Source: Shewanella abyssi
GTDB taxonomy: Bacteria; Pseudomonadota; Gammaproteobacteria; Enterobacterales; Shewanellaceae
Direction: 5' to 3'
DNA: 64,000 nt
Assembly (NCBI RefSeq): GCF_023284025.1
Contig: NZ_JAKIKR010000002.1
Coordinates: 1-64,000, forward strand
Made by a program: the position numbers and the translations under genes. Of this stretch, positions 59,266-64,000 are shown one piece after another (position 1 is the stretch's first letter; the number at the start of each line of letters is the position of its first letter). Below the pieces are notes generated by a model. It did not search any database. It was given only the letters and a program-made list of their open reading frames with translations, and was not told the origin of the DNA.

Positions 59266-59301
59266 CGATTAAAAGTAGTCTTAGTAAAATAAAGCAATAA
59301 A

Positions 59302-59325
59302 AAACCCGCAATGCGGGTTTTTTTT
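59302..59325 (+). terminator. Terminator of the Ig-like lipoprotein gene
   Basis: AAACCCGC pairs with GCGGGTTT over AAT, then T run; the sequence also works for the convergent astB. Confidence 0.88.
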
Positions 59326-59375
59326 ATAATCAGAATAAATCTAATTTTGACGAAAGCTGCAGCAGCTAAAAGTGA

Positions 59376-60713
59376 CTATCTCTGGAACTGATACACACTA
59401 CCGAGCTTCATGATCTGAGTCAGTTCATCAAGTGCGGTACGAGATTCCATTAGCAGCTGCGGGTCGGCTAAGTCAGCAACACTCAAACGGTCACGGTAAT
59501 GCTTATCAACCCAAAGGTTTAAGCGGGCAAACAATGCATCGTTCATCATGGTATTTTGATTGACCGCTGCCACTTCATCTTGATTCATCGCCACTCGCAG
59601 ACGCAGACAAGCTGGGCCTCCGCCATTTTGCATGCTTTGTTTTACATCGAAATAGTGGACTTGCTTTATCGGCGTTCCCAAAGTGACAAGCTCACTTAAA
59701 TAGGCATGCACCGCAGGATTTTCCTGACAGTTTATCGGCGCGATAATCGCCATCTCACCGGAGGGTAATGTGACGACTTGAGTATTGAATAGATAGCTTG
59801 TTACCGCATCTTGAATCGCGACTTTTGCCGTGGGTACTTCGACAAAATGTAATGGCGTTTCACCAAACTTTCGTTTTATCTCTGCAAATTTAGCTTGTGT
59901 ATTTAAAAATGCTTGCTCATGATAAAAAAGAACGTTCTGGTTACCAACAGCGATAACATCGTTATGGAACACGCCTTGATCTATCACATCTGGATTTTGT
60001 TGCATGTATACTGTGCCGTCATCATCGAGTTGGTGTAGGCGAGCAATGGCTTGAGACGCTTCTAACGTTTGGCGTGCAGGATACTTTTTAGGTTTTGGCG
60101 CCGAAGGATTCGTCGCTTCTTGGCCGTAAACAAACAGTTCAATACCTGCATGGCCATATTCATTACACAGGCGAGTATGGTTGGCTGCACCTTCATCACC
60201 GAAGCTGGTGTGTTCAGGCAGATGTTGGTGGTGCTTGAAATAACGGCTATCGTTAAATGTGGCTTGAAGAATATTACCTGTTGTTACAGGTTCAATACTG
60301 CGATGAAGTTTGTCGACTAAGTTTGCCGGAGTGAAATGCAGTTTTCCGTCGTGGGTATCGGCACTTGGTGATACCGTCGCCGCGTTTGCCGTCCACATAC
60401 TGGAGGCACTACAGCATGCACGTAACAACGCTGGTGCGTCTTTGGCGGCTTTATTTAACACTGCAGCGTCAGAGCCTGTAAAACCGATTCTACGCAGTGT
60501 GTGGAGGTCTGGACGCTCCTGAGGGGCAAACATGCCTTGTACTAAACCTAGGTCTGCAAGTGCTTTAGCTTTCTTGATCCCTTGTTTAGCAGCATCTTTA
60601 GGGCTAGATGTCGCGGCGGCGTTGTTTAAAGAGGCAACGTTTCCGAATGACAAACCCGCGTAATTATGTGTTGGGCCGACAAGTCCGTCGAAATTGGCTT
60701 CAAAATGCTTCAT
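59376..60713 (-). CDS. astB: N-succinylarginine dihydrolase
   Basis: 445 aa (E. coli AstB 447). It starts [25 protein letters not shown] and contains the guanidine-cleavage motifs of the family ([12 protein letters not shown]-like [15 protein letters not shown], and [14 protein letters not shown] with the catalytic Cys). It is step 2 of arginine succinyltransferase catabolism. No other ast gene lies in the window. Confidence 0.96.
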   Translation of the reverse strand: MKHFEANFDGLVGPTHNYAGLSFGNVASLNNAAATSSPKDAAKQGIKKAKALADLGLVQGMFAPQERPDLHTLRRIGFTGSDAAVLNKAAKDAPALLRACCSASSMWTANAATVSPSADTHDGKLHFTPANLVDKLHRSIEPVTTGNILQATFNDSRYFKHHQHLPEHTSFGDEGAANHTRLCNEYGHAGIELFVYGQEATNPSAPKPKKYPARQTLEASQAIARLHQLDDDGTVYMQQNPDVIDQGVFHNDVIAVGNQNVLFYHEQAFLNTQAKFAEIKRKFGETPLHFVEVPTAKVAIQDAVTSYLFNTQVVTLPSGEMAIIAPINCQENPAVHAYLSELVTLGTPIKQVHYFDVKQSMQNGGGPACLRLRVAMNQDEVAAVNQNTMMNDALFARLNLWVDKHYRDRLSVADLADPQLLMESRTALDELTQIMKLGSVYQFQR

Positions 60714-61046
60714 TCTTTATCCTTTAGGGTAGCTCAGGTGCAATTTCCATTCCTGAGTTATAATTATTGAGCTCAGTATACTTAAGCTCAAAGCCTAAAC
60801 AAGGTGGCTATATTTTTAAAAAATGGTGAATATGCATCAAAATTCACATCTAATAGTTGCTTGACGACTAATAATGAAATATTAGTTTTTAAATAAGCAC
60901 TAATTTTTTTCACATTTATTTCAAAAACGCTTAAAAATGGTACTCCAGTGCAAATAAAAGAGGGATTAGCTTGAAAGTCTTTACACAACCCTCTATATAT
61001 GGAGAAAATTTTCAGAGTTTTGAAACTTGTTGGCGCAAATTAATTT
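60714..61046. other. AT-rich region between divergent astB and topA
   Basis: 333 bp holding both promoters. Apart from the inverted repeat at 60826-60847 I see no named site, and no gene. Confidence 0.5.
60826..60847. promoter_or_regulatory. Inverted repeat, possible ArgR-like operator of astB
   Basis: GTGAAT and ATTCAC flank a 10-nt spacer, 113 bp before the astB start. The TGAAT/ATTCA half-sites resemble ARG boxes but the spacing is wrong for the classical 4-nt form. Confidence 0.28.
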
Positions 61047-63752
61047 ATGGGTAAATCGCTAGTAATCGTCGAATCACCGGCCAAAGCCAAGACTATTAAT
61101 AAATATCTAGGCAAAGATTTCATCGTTAAGTCGAGTGTGGGTCACATCCGTGATCTACCAACATCGTCGAGTCCAGACGCTAATGTGGTCAGTAAGACAC
61201 CAGCTGAAGTCAAGAAGATGTCTCCAGAGGAGAAGGCTGAGTATAAAAGTCTAAAAGCAAAACAAGCGTTAGTTGCACGCATGGGAGTCGATCCCGAAAA
61301 TGGTTGGAAAGCTAAATATCAAACGCTTCCCGGCAAAGAGAAAGTTGTCAAAGAGTTACAAACACTCGCTGAATCAGCTGACCACATCTATCTCGCAACC
61401 GATTTGGATAGAGAGGGTGAGGCAATTGCTTGGCATCTCCAGCAAGTCATTGGTGGAGACGAGTCACGCTACCAACGCGTCGTGTTTAATGAAATTACTA
61501 AATCAGCGATTCAAGACGCATTTAGTCAACCATCGGTGCTTGACACCAATATGGTTAATGCGCAGCAAGCACGTCGATTCTTAGATCGTGTTGTGGGCTT
61601 TATGGCATCCCCGTTACTTTGGAAAAAAGTGGCCCGTGGACTATCTGCTGGACGCGTTCAGTCAGTTGCTGTGCGTTTGGTTGTTGAACGTGAAAGTGAA
61701 ATTAAAGCGTTTGTACCTGAAGAGTTTTGGGATGTCCACGCTGAGTTAAATACTTTAGCTGACGAGCTGCTAAAAATGCAGGTGGTTAAATACCAGAACA
61801 AAGCATTTAACCCGGTTACTCAGACAGAAGCCGCCGCCGCCGTAAGTGCATTGTCGCAATCAAGCTTTGTTGTCGCAGCGCGTGAAGATCGTGCAACACA
61901 AAGCAAACCGTCTGCACCCTATATCACCTCAACGCTGCAGCAAGCTGCCAGTACGCGTTTGGGTTTTGGTGTTAAAAAGACCATGATGATGGCGCAGCGC
62001 TTATATGAAGCGGGCCACATTACTTATATGCGTACCGATTCAACCAACTTAAGCCAAGAAGCACTCGATAATGTGCGCGAGATGATTGGTAAAGAGTTTG
62101 GTGATAAGTATCTACCTGAAGCTCCACTTCGTTACGGCAGCAAAGAGGGAGCGCAAGAGGCTCACGAAGCGATTCGTCCGTCGAATGTGAAAGTCACAGC
62201 GGCATCGTTAAGTGATATGGAGCGTGATGCTCAGCGTTTATATGAGCTGATCTGGCGTCAATTCGTGTCTTGTCAAATGACACCTGCAAAGTATGACGCG
62301 ACCCGTCTTACCGTTAAAGCAGCTGACTACGAGCTAAAAGCCACCGGACGTACGTTACGTTTTGATGGTTGGACCCGAGTTCAAACCGCTGTTAAGAAAA
62401 AGAACGAAGAAGACAATACACTGCCTGTTGTCGCTAAAGGCGACAAGGTTAAGCTACAAGAGCTACTGCCTAAGCAGCACTTTACTAAACCTGCTGCACG
62501 TTACAGTGAAGCGTCTTTAGTCAAAGAGCTTGAAAAGCGAGGTATTGGCCGTCCGTCAACATACGCAACGATTATTTCGACCATTCAAGATCGAGGCTAC
62601 GTTAAGGTTGATAATCGTCGCTTCTATGCTGAGAAAATGGGTGAAATCGTCAGTGATAGACTTGTCGGCAGTTTCCAAGATTTAATGAGCTATGATTTCA
62701 CCGCAAGCATGGAGCAGACATTAGATGATGTTGCTCAAGGCAAGCTGGACTGGAAAAAAGTACTCGATGGTTTCTACAAGGACTTCACCAAACAGTTAGA
62801 GCAGGCTGAATTACCACCAGAAGAGGGCGGTATGCGTCCTAATGAGATGGTAATGACGGATATTAAGTGTCCTACCTGTGGTCGTCCAATGGGTATTCGT
62901 ACTGGTACAACAGGTGTATTCCTCGGTTGTTCAGGTTATGCATTACCACCAAAAGAGCGTTGTAAGACGACCTTAAACTTAACGCCTGGCGAAGAAGCGG
63001 TAAGTGAAAGCGCTGAAGATGCAGAAACTGAAGCATTACGCGCGAAACATCGCTGCGGTATCTGTGGCACTGCAATGGATAGCTATCTCATCGATGAGAA
63101 ACGTAAACTGCACATATGTGGTAATAACCCCACCTGTGAAGGTTTTGAAATCGAAGCGGGACAATTTAAGATTAAAGGCTATGAAGGACCCATTATTGAG
63201 TGCGATCGTTGTCAAAATGATATGGAACTTAAGAATGGTCGTTTTGGTAAGTATTTTGGTTGCACTAATTCTGAATGTAAGAATACGCGTAAACTGCTAA
63301 AAAGCGGTGAAGCTGCGCCACCAAAGGAAGACCCAATTCACCTGCCAGATCTTAAATGTACTAAATCTGATGCCTATTTTGTATTGCGAGATGGCGCAGC
63401 TGGGATATTTCTTGCCGCAAGTACCTTCCCTAAGTCCCGTGAAACACGTGGCCCATTAGTTGAAGAGCTGGTGAAGTACAGAGAGCTGTTATGGCCTAAA
63501 TACGCTTTCCTCGCTGATGCACCGGTTGCAGATGACGATGGTAATTTAGCGTCAGTGCGCTTTAGCCGAAAGACAAAGGAGCAATACGTTGCAACTGATG
63601 TTGATGGTAAAGCGACAGGCTGGAATGCAAAGTTTATTGACGGTAAGTGGGTTGCTGAAGCCAAGGCAAAGGCAAAACCTAAAGCCAAAGCTAAGCCTAA
63701 AGCCAAGCCAAAGGCTAAAGCAAAACCGAAAGCTGAACCGAAAGATAAGTAA
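61047..63752 (+). CDS. topA: DNA topoisomerase I
   Basis: 901 aa (E. coli 865). Toprim N-terminus [19 protein letters not shown] and [13 protein letters not shown]; active-site tyrosine in [12 protein letters not shown]; three C-terminal zinc fingers (CPTCGRP...[12 protein letters not shown]...[15 protein letters not shown]...CTNSEC). It ends in a Lys/Ala/Pro repeat tail of about 30 residues ([15 protein letters not shown]...), which extends it beyond the E. coli protein and probably binds DNA or RNA polymerase. It relaxes negative supercoils. Confidence 0.98.
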   Translation: MGKSLVIVESPAKAKTINKYLGKDFIVKSSVGHIRDLPTSSSPDANVVSKTPAEVKKMSPEEKAEYKSLKAKQALVARMGVDPENGWKAKYQTLPGKEKVVKELQTLAESADHIYLATDLDREGEAIAWHLQQVIGGDESRYQRVVFNEITKSAIQDAFSQPSVLDTNMVNAQQARRFLDRVVGFMASPLLWKKVARGLSAGRVQSVAVRLVVERESEIKAFVPEEFWDVHAELNTLADELLKMQVVKYQNKAFNPVTQTEAAAAVSALSQSSFVVAAREDRATQSKPSAPYITSTLQQAASTRLGFGVKKTMMMAQRLYEAGHITYMRTDSTNLSQEALDNVREMIGKEFGDKYLPEAPLRYGSKEGAQEAHEAIRPSNVKVTAASLSDMERDAQRLYELIWRQFVSCQMTPAKYDATRLTVKAADYELKATGRTLRFDGWTRVQTAVKKKNEEDNTLPVVAKGDKVKLQELLPKQHFTKPAARYSEASLVKELEKRGIGRPSTYATIISTIQDRGYVKVDNRRFYAEKMGEIVSDRLVGSFQDLMSYDFTASMEQTLDDVAQGKLDWKKVLDGFYKDFTKQLEQAELPPEEGGMRPNEMVMTDIKCPTCGRPMGIRTGTTGVFLGCSGYALPPKERCKTTLNLTPGEEAVSESAEDAETEALRAKHRCGICGTAMDSYLIDEKRKLHICGNNPTCEGFEIEAGQFKIKGYEGPIIECDRCQNDMELKNGRFGKYFGCTNSECKNTRKLLKSGEAAPPKEDPIHLPDLKCTKSDAYFVLRDGAAGIFLAASTFPKSRETRGPLVEELVKYRELLWPKYAFLADAPVADDDGNLASVRFSRKTKEQYVATDVDGKATGWNAKFIDGKWVAEAKAKAKPKAKAKPKAKPKAKAKPKAEPKDK

Positions 63753-63775
63753 GTTGTTTGGTTTGTAAGCTTAAT

Positions 63776-63804
63776 AAAAAGCCCCGAAGATATCGGGGCT
63801 TTTT
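63776..63804 (+). terminator. Terminator of topA
   Basis: GCCCCGA pairs with TCGGGGC with A-rich upstream and T-rich downstream arms. Confidence 0.85.
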
Positions 63805-63875
63805 AATGTGTGCTTTTAATGTTATTGCTTGTCAAATTATAGAGCTACGCTGTTTTTTTCTTATGGATTAACCGC

Positions 63876-64000
63876 TTACCACTTGCGTTTTGGCTGGAAT
63901 AATACGTCAATATCATCCTCTTCGGCTCTCGTTTTTACAGCCTGCGGTTGCGCCAATTTTTGTGCGCCCATTATCTCGTCTAACATCGTCTTAGCTTCAT
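63876..64000 (-). CDS. Unidentified protein, C-terminal end only, cut by window end
   Basis: An open frame on the minus strand from the window end to TAA at 63876-63878 encodes about 41 residues, including EAKTMLDEIMGAQKLAQP, EEDDIDVLFQPKRKW. It is convergent with topA and reads as real coding sequence. I do not recognise the protein from this tail. Confidence 0.6.
   Translation of the reverse strand, partial: EAKTMLDEIMGAQKLAQPQAVKTRAEEDDIDVLFQPKRKW

Overview
The window looks like a chromosome segment from a gammaproteobacterium, most likely a Shewanella. Supporting signs are an E. coli-like gene order in the conserved blocks (queA / tgt-yajC-secD-secF, iscRSUA-hscBA-fdx-iscX, dnaX-ybaB-recR, htpG, adk-hemH), a solitary astB away from any other ast gene, a large TonB receptor, a GH109 enzyme and perfect FNR/EtrA-type operators. 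The genus call is inference from gene content; no rRNA or tRNA gene was seen.

Layout. 1-911: 3' part and right end of an IS66-family element, then what looks like the broken tail of the gene it entered. 1087-11089: accessory and housekeeping genes: ABC exporter (-), an Ada-AlkA fusion overlapping ogt (alkylation repair), DEAD-box helicase, tyrosine phosphatase, PLD-type lipoprotein, cheV, sstT. 11232-15271: Tat-exported GH109-type oxidoreductase (-), an unknown 113-aa protein, rluA-like, acpH and a 53-aa protein. 15411-20957: queA, then the tgt-yajC-secDF unit. 21246-27213: zinc-ribbon/DUF2007 protein, rhodanese, siroheme synthase domain, yaeQ, yecH, psiE-like, suhB, trmJ, cysE. 27320-33087: complete isc Fe-S assembly operon behind two abutting IscR operators. 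33286-37829: a 56-aa membrane protein with an FNR box, ndk, and a TonB receptor. 37921-39384: DksA/TraR-type zinc finger and dusC (-).

39735-42096 is the most interesting region. It encodes a secreted precursor with twelve EGKCG motifs, followed by a DUF692 (MNIO) enzyme and a DUF2063 partner. This is an HvfABC/bufferin-type RiPP system that probably makes a periplasmic copper-binding peptide. A 39-aa membrane protein with its own perfect FNR box and a 264-bp MITE-like element follow. 42431-52899: ybaN, apt, dnaX (with a nine-A slippage site), ybaB, recR, htpG (clear sigma-32 promoter), cnoX/ybbN-like, adk, hemH. 52945-64000: a 48-aa membrane protein, gsk, a hexapeptide acetyltransferase, a dicarboxylate/amino-acid symporter (-), an Ig-like lipoprotein, astB (-), topA, and the 3' end of an unidentified gene (-).

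Most of the window is conserved core genome. The accessory signals are the IS66 end, the MITE family (three copies), the Ig-like lipoprotein, the RiPP cassette and four very short ORFs with good ribosome binding sites. All function calls rest on reading motifs and remembered family features; no database search was run.
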